This document shows, one piece after another, positions 1 through 5,073 of a stretch of 7,785 nt of DNA. A program made the position numbers and the translations under genes. This DNA comes from JBHJOF01 sp050330055 (GTDB lineage Bacteria > Pseudomonadota > Alphaproteobacteria > Kiloniellales > JAKSDN01). Under the pieces are notes generated by a model. It had not been told where the DNA came from and searched no databases. It saw only the letters and a list, made by a program, of their open reading frames with translations. The stretch spans positions 1-7,785 of the forward strand of contig JBHJOF010000347.1 of the NCBI GenBank assembly GCA_050330055.1. Reading direction: 5' to 3'. Within the stretch, counting starts at the first letter, position 1; every line of letters starts with the position of its first letter.

Positions 1-110
1 CCATCCACGAGTTTGGGTTCGGCGGAGTAGCTGAGCTGCGCCGCATCATATCAGAGTGTCGCAGATGTGAGACCAATCCGGGTTGGTACTCCGAACAAGC
101 CCGTGGATGG
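1..110. repeat. Imperfect inverted repeat at window edge
   Basis: The arms are 1-29 and 87-110. Both outer ends carry the same 9 bases inverted (CCATCCACG at 1-9, CGTGGATGG at 102-110). The match continues inward with a few mismatches and small gaps to GGAGTA (24-29) against TACTCC (87-92). A smaller dyad, ACCAA (72-76) against TTGGT (83-87), lies inside. I see no convincing gene here. The start coincides with the window edge, so the element may extend further left. It looks like one of the short dispersed intergenic palindromes common in GC-rich alphaproteobacteria; that family assignment is inference. Confidence 0.55.
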
Positions 111-186
111 TCGGCCTTCGCCGACCATGACGGACCGTGTGAACGAACCTTAACCGGACAGCCGTGGCCTTCGCCGACCATGACGG
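107..186. repeat. Perfect hairpin plus a partial direct copy
   Basis: Bases 107-115 and 120-128 form a perfect 9-bp stem (ATGGTCGGC / GCCGACCAT) with a CTTC loop. The 21 bases at 113-133 recur exactly at 166-186, but the second copy lacks most of the left stem arm. CCGTGG at 101-106 joins directly to the loop side, as CCGTGG at 162-167 does after loss of about 8 bases. The hairpin lies about 100 bases downstream of the dioxygenase stop codon. It has no T-run on the minus strand, so I call it a repeat rather than an intrinsic terminator. Confidence 0.6.
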
Positions 187-226
187 CCCAGGGGAAAAGG
201 GGGGGCAATTCGGTGGACCTACGAAC

Positions 227-1009
227 TCAGTAACCGTCCGGATTATCCGGATACCAGCCGAGCAGGCGGCCGTGGCCCTGGTAGCCCATCAGGCGGCGCA
301 GCGGCTCGGGATAGCCGTCGGCGACCTCGCGCGGGATCGAGAGGTAGTGGTTCTCCTCCTGGCGCAGCCAGCCGAGGCTGTAGGTGTTGACCAGGCCCAT
401 GCGCGGCCGGTTCGAGCGGTTGGCGCCGCCGCCGTGCCAGATCGAGCCGAGATAGATGAGCGCAGAGCCCTTGCCCATCGGCGCCTGCAGCACGTCGGCC
501 TCCTCGGGCCAGCGTGGCTCCTTCCAAAGGTGACTGCCGGGAATGACGCGGGTCGCGCCGTTCTCCAGCGTGAAGTCGGTCAGCGCCCACATGACGCTGA
601 CCTGCCATTCGACGCCCGGCACGCGCAGGGGATAGATGGCGTCGTCGCGATGCAGCCGCTGCGCCGCCTCGTCCGGCCAGATCTCGATGCCGGTGCAGCT
701 GCCGATGCGATAGGTGATGCAGTGCGGCAGCAGGATCGGGTCGAGGATCTCGAGGATGCGGGCATGGCCGATCAGTTCGGCGGCGCTGCGCGAGCGCGCC
801 AGAATGCTGGCGAGGCGCAGCGTCTTGTAGCCGTTGAAGTCGTTCTGCGTTTCCCTGCCTTCGGCGTCGAAGTGCGGGCGCAGCTCGCCCGTCACGGCGT
901 CGGCCAGGCCCTCGTCGACCGCGTCGCGCAGAACGGCGACGCCGTCGCGCTTCAGAGCCGCGACGATCTCGTCGCTGCCGGCCGTCCGATGGAAGACTGT
1001 CAGGCTCAT
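227..1009 (-). CDS. Phytanoyl-CoA dioxygenase (PhyH) family protein
   Basis: This 260-residue protein is a probable Fe(II)/2-oxoglutarate-dependent oxygenase of the PhyH family. Such enzymes are usually cytoplasmic and hydroxylate small molecules or acyl-CoA. A double-stranded beta-helix core can be read. H120-x-D122 (LHRDD) and distal H192 (IWHGGG) would hold the iron. R203, 11 residues after H192, sits where PhyH and EctD place the 2-oxoglutarate-binding arginine. GATRVIPGSH (151-160) is the family's signature turn. The ATG at 1009 has a strong upstream Shine-Dalgarno. The length is normal and the metal site is intact, so it should be active. The substrate cannot be told: relatives act on phytanoyl-CoA, ectoine, phosphonates and halogenation targets. 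A RIME-like repeat separates it from thiD, and nothing nearby suggests a shared pathway. Confidence 0.9.
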   Translation of the reverse strand: MSLTVFHRTAGSDEIVAALKRDGVAVLRDAVDEGLADAVTGELRPHFDAEGRETQNDFNGYKTLRLASILARSRSAAELIGHARILEILDPILLPHCITYRIGSCTGIEIWPDEAAQRLHRDDAIYPLRVPGVEWQVSVMWALTDFTLENGATRVIPGSHLWKEPRWPEEADVLQAPMGKGSALIYLGSIWHGGGANRSNRPRMGLVNTYSLGWLRQEENHYLSIPREVADGYPEPLRRLMGYQGHGRLLGWYPDNPDGY

Positions 1010-1018
1010 TGCGGCCGC

Positions 1019-1027
1019 TCTCCTCCC
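1019..1027 (-). promoter_or_regulatory. Shine-Dalgarno of the PhyH-family gene
   Basis: On the minus strand the sequence GGGAGGAGAG lies just upstream of the ATG at 1009, about 8-11 bases away depending on which purines pair. It is one of the strongest ribosome binding sites in the window and fixes this start. Confidence 0.65.
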
Positions 1028-1040
1028 TCGGTGAGGGTCG

Positions 1041-1167
1041 CTAGAGCATTTTCAGGCGAAGTGGAAGCCGGTTCACCGTCCGAAAATGCGACCAATCAAG
1101 AAGTTATAGAGCATGATCCGATTCGATCGGATCGGATCGGATCGGATCGGATCGGATCATGCTCTAG
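1041..1167. repeat. RIME-like intergenic mosaic element
   Basis: A 127-bp element is bounded by a 9-bp inverted repeat, CTAGAGCAT (1041-1049) and ATGCTCTAG (1159-1167). It has two modules. The first is a hairpin-forming part with GCATTTTC (1046-1053) against GAAAATGC (1082-1089). The second is a perfect 16-bp inverted repeat, 1107-1122 against 1151-1166, that brackets a 5-bp tandem array. TAGAGCAT recurs at 1042, 1107 and inverted at 1159, which gives the mosaic look. The first module resembles the rhizobial RIME palindromes as I remember them; no alignment was done. It fills most of the thiD-dioxygenase gap. Confidence 0.7.
1116..1155. repeat. Tandem 5-bp repeat (ATCGG)
   Basis: Six exact ATCGG units run from 1126 to 1155. 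They are preceded by two variant units, ATCCG (1116-1120) and ATTCG (1121-1125). The array sits in the centre of the 16-bp inverted repeat, and its phase carries into the right arm, so the arm itself is part of the array. It contains a GATC every 5 bp, and copy number may vary between strains. Confidence 0.9.
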
Positions 1168-1211
1168 GTACGCCACGACAAGTCAAGCTAGACGCATGGC
1201 GTAACAAACGC

Positions 1212-2018
1212 TCAGCCCTGGAACGGCGTGACCCCGGCCAGGTGGTCGAGCGGGCCGTTGCCCTGGCCGAAGCCGGGGGCGCCGCGGATCGCCGCCTGCA
1301 CGTAGGCGCGGGCCCGCTCGACCGCGGCGCGCAGCGGCATCCCCTGAGCCAGGCCGGCGGCGATCGCCGAGGCCAGGGTGCAGCCGGTGCCGTGGGTGTT
1401 GTTCGACGCGATGCGCAGGCTCTCGAACTCGACAACCCCCGCTGGCTCGGCCAGCACGTCGGTCACGCTCTCGCCCGTCAGATGGCCGCCCTTCAGCAGC
1501 ACCGCCTTGGGGCCGCGCTCCAGCAAGGCCTGCGCCGCCTCGCGCATCGTCGCAACGTCAGGAATGGCGCGGCCAAGCAGCTTTTCGGCCTCGGGCAGGT
1601 TGGGCGTCAGCAGCGTCGCCAGCGGCAACATGCGCCGGGCCAGGGTCTCGACCGCCTCGGGCTGCAGCAGGGCATCGCCGCTCTGCGCCACCATGACTGG
1701 GTCGACCACCACCGGAAGCGCGCCCTTCAACTCTTCCAGCACCTCCGCCACCGCCTCGATGGCGGCGCCGTCGCCCAGCATACCGGTCTTGACGGCGTCG
1801 GCGCCGATGTCGTCGAGCACCAGGCGCATCTGCTGCTGGATGAAGGCCGGCGCGACGCCCATCACACCGAATACGCCCCTGGTGTTCTGCGCCGTCAGCG
1901 CGGTGATCGCGGTCGCCGCATAGGCGCCCATGGCGCTGACCGCCTTGATGTCGGCCTGAATGCCGGCCCCGCCGCCTGAATCCGAGCCGGCCGCGATCAG
2001 CACCCGGCCCTTCAGCAT
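1212..2018 (-). CDS. thiD: Bifunctional HMP kinase / HMP-phosphate kinase
   Basis: This cytoplasmic ribokinase-fold enzyme phosphorylates the thiamine pyrimidine (HMP) and then HMP-P to HMP-PP, the substrate of thiamine-phosphate synthase. The 268-residue product has the usual ThiD length. Visible signatures are AGSDSGGGAGIQADIK (10-25) at the substrate pocket, VVVDPVMV (103-110), LLTPNLPEA (136-144), LLKGGH (174-179) and THGTGCTLASAIAA (208-221), the anion hole with C213. I chose the ATG at 2018 because ThiD homology begins right there (MLKGRVLIAAG) and a GGAG lies 7 bases upstream (2026-2029). The frame stays open to 2231, but the extra residues read through a repeat and do not look like protein. 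No other thi gene is in view, and no THI-box (TPP riboswitch) motif was seen upstream. It follows glmM after a 288-base gap. Confidence 0.95.
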   Translation of the reverse strand: MLKGRVLIAAGSDSGGGAGIQADIKAVSAMGAYAATAITALTAQNTRGVFGVMGVAPAFIQQQMRLVLDDIGADAVKTGMLGDGAAIEAVAEVLEELKGALPVVVDPVMVAQSGDALLQPEAVETLARRMLPLATLLTPNLPEAEKLLGRAIPDVATMREAAQALLERGPKAVLLKGGHLTGESVTDVLAEPAGVVEFESLRIASNNTHGTGCTLASAIAAGLAQGMPLRAAVERARAYVQAAIRGAPGFGQGNGPLDHLAGVTPFQG

Positions 2019-2068
2019 GGCGCGGCTCCACGTTCGGACTGATCCGCGGCGCGGCCACCCCCCTCCAA

Positions 2069-2118
2069 CCTCCCCCCGTAAGTCGTCAGAGGCGGCCGAA
2101 GGCCGCCAGGGGGGGAGG
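2069..2118. repeat. Nested inverted repeat upstream of thiD
   Basis: The outer arms are CCTCCCCCC (2069-2077) and GGGGGGAGG (2110-2118). Inside, GGCGGCC (2091-2097) and GGCCGCC (2101-2107) form a 7-bp stem around a GAA loop. The unpaired bases 2078-2090 lie on one side only. It sits about 50 bases ahead of the thiD start. It is probably a dispersed extragenic palindrome. It could also act as a transcript hairpin between glmM and thiD, but there is no T-run. Confidence 0.65.
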
Positions 2119-2151
2119 CTTTGGAGAAGAGCGCTCTCGCCACAGCCAAGG

Positions 2152-2246
2152 CTGTCGTTCCGACACTTGTTGCCGGGACCCAATGCCCTATCAGACGTGC
2201 ATGCGCCAACGCCATTGGGTCCCGGGGACAAGCCCCGGAACGACAG
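2152..2246. repeat. 95-bp dyad repeat between glmM and thiD
   Basis: The outer arms CTGTCGTTCCG (2152-2162) and CGGAACGACAG (2236-2246) pair perfectly over 11 bp. The inner arms CCGGGACCCAATG (2173-2185) and CATTGGGTCCCGG (2213-2225) pair over 13 bp, extended by TTGT (2167-2170) against ACAA (2228-2231) across two mismatches. An alternative local hairpin is CCGGGG (2222-2227) with CCCCGG (2233-2238). The 27 bases 2186-2212 would form the loop. The symmetry and setting suit a dispersed intergenic repeat rather than a gene-specific operator. Confidence 0.75.
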
Positions 2247-2278
2247 CAGTGTGTGCGTAGAGAAAAGGGGCTAACCAT

Positions 2279-2303
2279 GCTGCGCCACATCCGCACGCGC
2301 AGC
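2279..2303 (-). terminator. Weak hairpin just after glmM
   Basis: Immediately downstream of the glmM stop, the minus strand can fold GCTGCGC (2303-2297) with GCGCAGC (2285-2279) around an 11-base loop. The nearest T-run (TTTT, 2267-2264) is about 11 bases beyond the stem. That is too far for a good intrinsic terminator, so this is only a candidate 3' structure. Confidence 0.25.
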
Positions 2304-2306
2304 ACG

Positions 2307-3647
2307 CTAGCGCGCGGCCTTTTCGATGGTGGCGACCAGGCTGTCGACGATGCGGGCGACCAGCGCCTCGTCCTCGCCTTCAGCCATGACGCGCACCAGC
2401 GGCTCGGTGCCGGACTTGCGGATCAAGAGCCGCCCCTTGTCGCCGAGAGTCTGCTCGGCCTCGGCGATCGCCGCCTTGACGCCGGCGTCCTCGAGCGGCA
2501 CGCCGCCGTTGTAGCGCACGTTCTTGAGCAGTTGCGGCAGCGGCTGGAAGACGCGCATCACCGCGCTCGCCGGCCGCTCGGAGCGGACCAGCACGGCCAG
2601 CATCTGCAGCGCCGCGATCAAGCCGTCGCCCGTGGTCGAGTAGTCGGACAGCACGATGTGGCCGGACTGCTCGCCGCCGACGTTGCAGCCACGCGCGCGC
2701 ATGGTCTCGACCACGTAGCGGTCACCGACCGGCGCCCGGTGCAGGCTGAGGCCAAGACCCTGGAGGAAGCGTTCGAGGCCCAGGTTCGACATCACGGTGG
2801 CGACGATGCCATCGCCCTTCAGCGCGCCCGAGCTCTGCCAGGAGTGCGCGACCAGCGCCATCAGCTGGTCGCCGTCGATGATCTGGCCGTGCTCGTCGAC
2901 CAGGATCACGCGGTCGGCGTCGCCGTCGAGCGCGATACCCAGGTCGGCACCGTGAGTCACCACCGCTGTCTGCAGCGCCTCGGGATGAGTGGCGCCGCAC
3001 TCGCGGTTGATGTTGAAGCCGTTCGGCTCGACGCCGATCGGGACCACCTCCGCGCCCAGCTCGTAGAGCACCGTTGGCGCCACGCGGTAGGCCGCGCCGT
3101 GCGCGCAGTCGACGGCGATCTTCAGGCCCTCCAGGCGCAGCTCGCGCGGAAAGCTGTTCTTGACAAACTCGATGTAACGGCCGAGCGCGTCGTCGAGGCG
3201 CTGGGCGCGGCCCAGCTCGGCCGGCGGCGCGCGGTCGGGTGCGCCATTGCCGATGCGCGCCTCGATGGCGCGCTCGACCTCGTCGGACAGTTTGTAGGCG
3301 TCCGGCCCGAACAGCTTGATGCCGTTGTCGTCATAGGGGTTGTGCGAGGCCGAGATCATGACGCCGAGGTCGGCGCGCAGCGAGCGGGTCAGCATGGCCA
3401 CCGCCGGCGTGGGCAGTGGGCCGAGCAGCACCACGTCCATGCCCATGGCGATGAAGCCGGCGGTCATCGCCGGCTCCAGCAGGTAGCCGGAGAGCCGGGT
3501 GTCCTTGCCGATCACAACCCGGTGGCGGTGATCGCCGCGGGTGAACTGGGCGCCGGCCGCCATGGCGACGGCCAGCGCGGTTTCCGCCGTGACCGGCTCC
3601 TGGTTGGCGGTGCCCCGGATCCCGTCGGTACCGAACAGCTTGCGCAT
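2307..3647 (-). CDS. glmM: Phosphoglucosamine mutase
   Basis: GlmM interconverts glucosamine-6-phosphate and glucosamine-1-phosphate in the cytoplasm, feeding UDP-GlcNAc for peptidoglycan and lipopolysaccharide. The 446-residue product matches the family length (445 in E. coli). Motifs in order are KLFGTDGIRG at the N-terminus, GKDTRLSG (47-54), ISASHNP (98-104) with S101 as the serine that must be phosphorylated, the Mg site DGDADR (241-246), GEQSGH (325-330) for sugar recognition, and RKSGTEPLVRVM (410-421) as the phosphate-binding loop. I take the ATG at 3647, where homology begins, with AAGGA at 3662-3658. The frame runs open 25 codons further, to 3722, into repeat sequence. It lies 248 bases downstream of folP, behind a large palindrome. 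No key residue is missing. Confidence 0.97.
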   Translation of the reverse strand: MRKLFGTDGIRGTANQEPVTAETALAVAMAAGAQFTRGDHRHRVVIGKDTRLSGYLLEPAMTAGFIAMGMDVVLLGPLPTPAVAMLTRSLRADLGVMISASHNPYDDNGIKLFGPDAYKLSDEVERAIEARIGNGAPDRAPPAELGRAQRLDDALGRYIEFVKNSFPRELRLEGLKIAVDCAHGAAYRVAPTVLYELGAEVVPIGVEPNGFNINRECGATHPEALQTAVVTHGADLGIALDGDADRVILVDEHGQIIDGDQLMALVAHSWQSSGALKGDGIVATVMSNLGLERFLQGLGLSLHRAPVGDRYVVETMRARGCNVGGEQSGHIVLSDYSTTGDGLIAALQMLAVLVRSERPASAVMRVFQPLPQLLKNVRYNGGVPLEDAGVKAAIAEAEQTLGDKGRLLIRKSGTEPLVRVMAEGEDEALVARIVDSLVATIEKAAR

Positions 3648-3679
3648 TTCCCCCAGTTCCTTCTTGGCGATCGAGTCGT

Positions 3680-3705
3680 TAGAGCAGATTCGATCATACT
3701 GCTTG
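3680..3705. repeat. Degenerate relative of the RIME-like second module
   Basis: This stretch begins TTAGAGCA, runs through GATTCGATCAT and ends ACTGCT. That order of words resembles the arm and centre of the 1107-1166 inverted repeat (TAGAGCAT, GATTCGATC, ATGCTCTA) with the tandem units removed. AGCAG (3684-3688) and CTGCT (3699-3703) still form short inverted ends. The relationship is judged by eye only. Confidence 0.35.
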
Positions 3706-3714
3706 TGAGACTTA

Positions 3715-3865
3715 CCCCTCACCCTCCCATGGGGCTAACGCCCCATGGGCCCCTCCCTCTCCCCCAAGGGGCGAGGGGGAAGAGGCTGTGCGCTCAAATC
3801 CCCTCGCCCCACCGGGGGAGAGGGAGGGGCCCAAGCGACCGCAGGGCGCTTGGGAGGGTGAGGGG
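3715..3865. repeat. 151-bp nested palindrome with side hairpins
   Basis: Three perfect arm pairs are nested. The first is 14 bp (3715-3728 with 3852-3865), the second 19 bp (3747-3765 with 3814-3832) and the third 11 bp (3768-3778 with 3800-3810), closed by a loop of about 21 bases. Between the outer and middle stems each side has its own hairpin. On the left, ATGGGGC (3729-3735) pairs with GCCCCAT (3740-3746). On the right, CCCAAGCG (3830-3837) pairs with CGCTTGGG (3847-3854). The fold is a branched cruciform. It fills most of the folP-glmM gap and starts about 30 bases after the folP stop. It carries no protein, and is probably a dispersed intergenic element that also forms a strong RNA structure in the folP transcript tail. 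Confidence 0.85.
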
Positions 3866-3895
3866 GAGTTTGTGCATCGTTATCTCGCATAGGCG

Positions 3896-4987
3896 TCAGG
3901 CGCTCGCCCGCAGGGCTTCATCCGGTCGCGACGCGGCGATGGCGCGCCAGACCTCGACGGCCTGGACGGTTTCGGCGACGTCGTGCACCCGCACGATCTG
4001 CGCGCCGCGCTCGATCCCGGCCAGAGCCGCGGCGATCGAGCCCGGCATGCGCTGCTTGGGCGGCTCGTCGCGCGACAGGCGGCCGATGAAGGACTTGCGG
4101 CTGACTCCCAGGACCAGCGGGCAGCCGATGCCGTGCAGCAGCGCGAGCTGTTCCAGGAGCTCGAGATTGTGCCGCAGCGTCTTGCCGAAGCCGATGCCGG
4201 GATCGACCGCGAGGTGACGGCGCGGTATGCCGGCGGCCTCGCAGGCGGCGACGCAGTCGGCCAGCCAGTCGTAGATGTCGAGCGCCGCGTCCTCGTAGGT
4301 CGGATATTGCTGCATGGTGCGCGGCTCGCCCTGCATGTGCATCAGGATCACCGGCACGCCAGCCTCGGCAGCCAGCGGCAGGCTCTCGGGATCGCCGGTC
4401 AAGGCGGTCACGTCATTGATGATGGCAGCACCGGCGGCCAGGGCCTCGGCCATCACACGGGCGCGCCGCGTGTCGATCGAGATCGGCACGCCGGCGCCGG
4501 CCAGCTCGCGGATGATCGGGATGACGCGGCGCAGCTCCTCTTCCTCCGGCACCGGCTCGGCGCCGGGCCGGGTCGATTCGCCGCCGACGTCGAGCAGCGC
4601 GGCGCCTGCCTCCACCATGGCCAGGCCGTCGGCCACGGCGCGGCCGGGGTCGAAGCGGTCGCCGCCGTCGGAGAAGCTGTCGGGGGTTACGTTGATGACG
4701 CCCATGATCTGCGGGCGCTCCATCGCCAGGCCGGCGAAGGGCGGCCGCAGCGCCGACAGGCGCTCCAGCCAGGCCTCGACCTCGCGCTCCAGGCCCTGCT
4801 TGTGCGCCCAATCGTCAAGCGCTGCGAGCGGCACCAGCTCACGGGTCAGGCCGCCCGTAGCGTCGCGCAGGATCGCCTCGCAGGCGGTGAAGGCCAGCGC
4901 CCCGCCGGCCAGCAAGAGGGCCTCGGGCGCCGCGACCTCCGGCCCGATCAGGCCGAGCGGACGCAGGTATAGGGACTGGCTGCTCAT
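3896..4987 (-). CDS. folP: Dihydropteroate synthase
   Basis: FolP condenses 6-hydroxymethyl-7,8-dihydropterin diphosphate with p-aminobenzoate in folate synthesis and is the sulfonamide target. Counting from the GTG at 4990 (364 residues), the TIM-barrel signatures are IMGVINVTPDSFSDGG (95-110), GGESTRPGA (136-144), SIDT (171-174), NDVT (192-195), MHMQG (217-221), DPGIGFGK (263-270), GVSRKSFIG (295-303) and RVHDV (334-338). The set is complete. About 94 residues precede the catalytic core, against only a short lead in E. coli (282 residues in total). Such an extension is, as I recall, usual in alphaproteobacterial FolP and of unknown role. I prefer the ATG at 4987 over the GTG one codon earlier. 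No clear Shine-Dalgarno precedes either. A terminator-like hairpin lies between it and ftsH. Confidence 0.95.
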   Translation of the reverse strand: MSSQSLYLRPLGLIGPEVAAPEALLLAGGALAFTACEAILRDATGGLTRELVPLAALDDWAHKQGLEREVEAWLERLSALRPPFAGLAMERPQIMGVINVTPDSFSDGGDRFDPGRAVADGLAMVEAGAALLDVGGESTRPGAEPVPEEEELRRVIPIIRELAGAGVPISIDTRRARVMAEALAAGAAIINDVTALTGDPESLPLAAEAGVPVILMHMQGEPRTMQQYPTYEDAALDIYDWLADCVAACEAAGIPRRHLAVDPGIGFGKTLRHNLELLEQLALLHGIGCPLVLGVSRKSFIGRLSRDEPPKQRMPGSIAAALAGIERGAQIVRVHDVAETVQAVEVWRAIAASRPDEALRASA

Positions 4988-5008
4988 CACCCGTGGTTAT
5001 AAAGAACG

Positions 5009-5034
5009 GCGGCCCCGGCGAAAAGCGGGGCCGC
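5009..5034 (-). terminator. Probable rho-independent terminator after ftsH
   Basis: On the minus strand a perfect 9-bp GC stem, GCGGCCCCG (5034-5026) with CGGGGCCGC (5017-5009), closes an 8-base loop containing TTTT. It is followed by the T-rich stretch CGTTCTTTATAA (5008-4997). The stem lies 40 bases past the ftsH stop and ends about 20 bases before the folP start. The T-run is interrupted, so read-through into folP is likely. Confidence 0.5.
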
Positions 5035-5073
5035 GCTGTCGTCGTCCGGGCTTGGCCGCCCGCCGGGCGGGGC

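Noticed and set aside
20..60. Minus-strand promoter with TATGAT near 47-52
   Set aside because: A -10-like hexamer is present but there is no credible -35, and no gene start is visible downstream within the window.
3..226. Fragment of a protein gene at the left edge
   Set aside because: One plus-strand frame is open from base 3, but it matches nothing I recognise and runs through repeats into antisense of the dioxygenase gene.
1116..1155. CRISPR-like array
   Set aside because: The units are 5 bp with no spacers, and no cas gene is present. It is a simple tandem repeat.
164..1204. A 346-codon open frame on the plus strand
   Set aside because: It is antisense to the dioxygenase gene. It ends in repeated Asp-Arg-Ile-Gly-Ser units, which are just the 5-bp tandem array read in frame.
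2019..2231. Upstream extension of thiD to 2231
   Set aside because: The extra 71 codons run through repeat sequence with no ThiD similarity. The ATG at 2018 has a good ribosome site and matches the family start.
2019..2306. TPP riboswitch upstream of thiD
   Set aside because: I looked for the THI-box core words on the minus strand and did not see them. The structure present is explained by two inverted repeats.
3648..3722. Upstream extension of glmM to 3722
   Set aside because: GlmM proteins begin at the KLFGTDGIRG segment, and the 25 extra codons overlap the repeat region.
2121..4217. A 698-codon open frame on the plus strand
   Set aside because: It spans glmM, the palindrome and part of folP on the opposite strand. 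A real gene would not cross two conserved genes and a repeat. Its composition is antisense-like.
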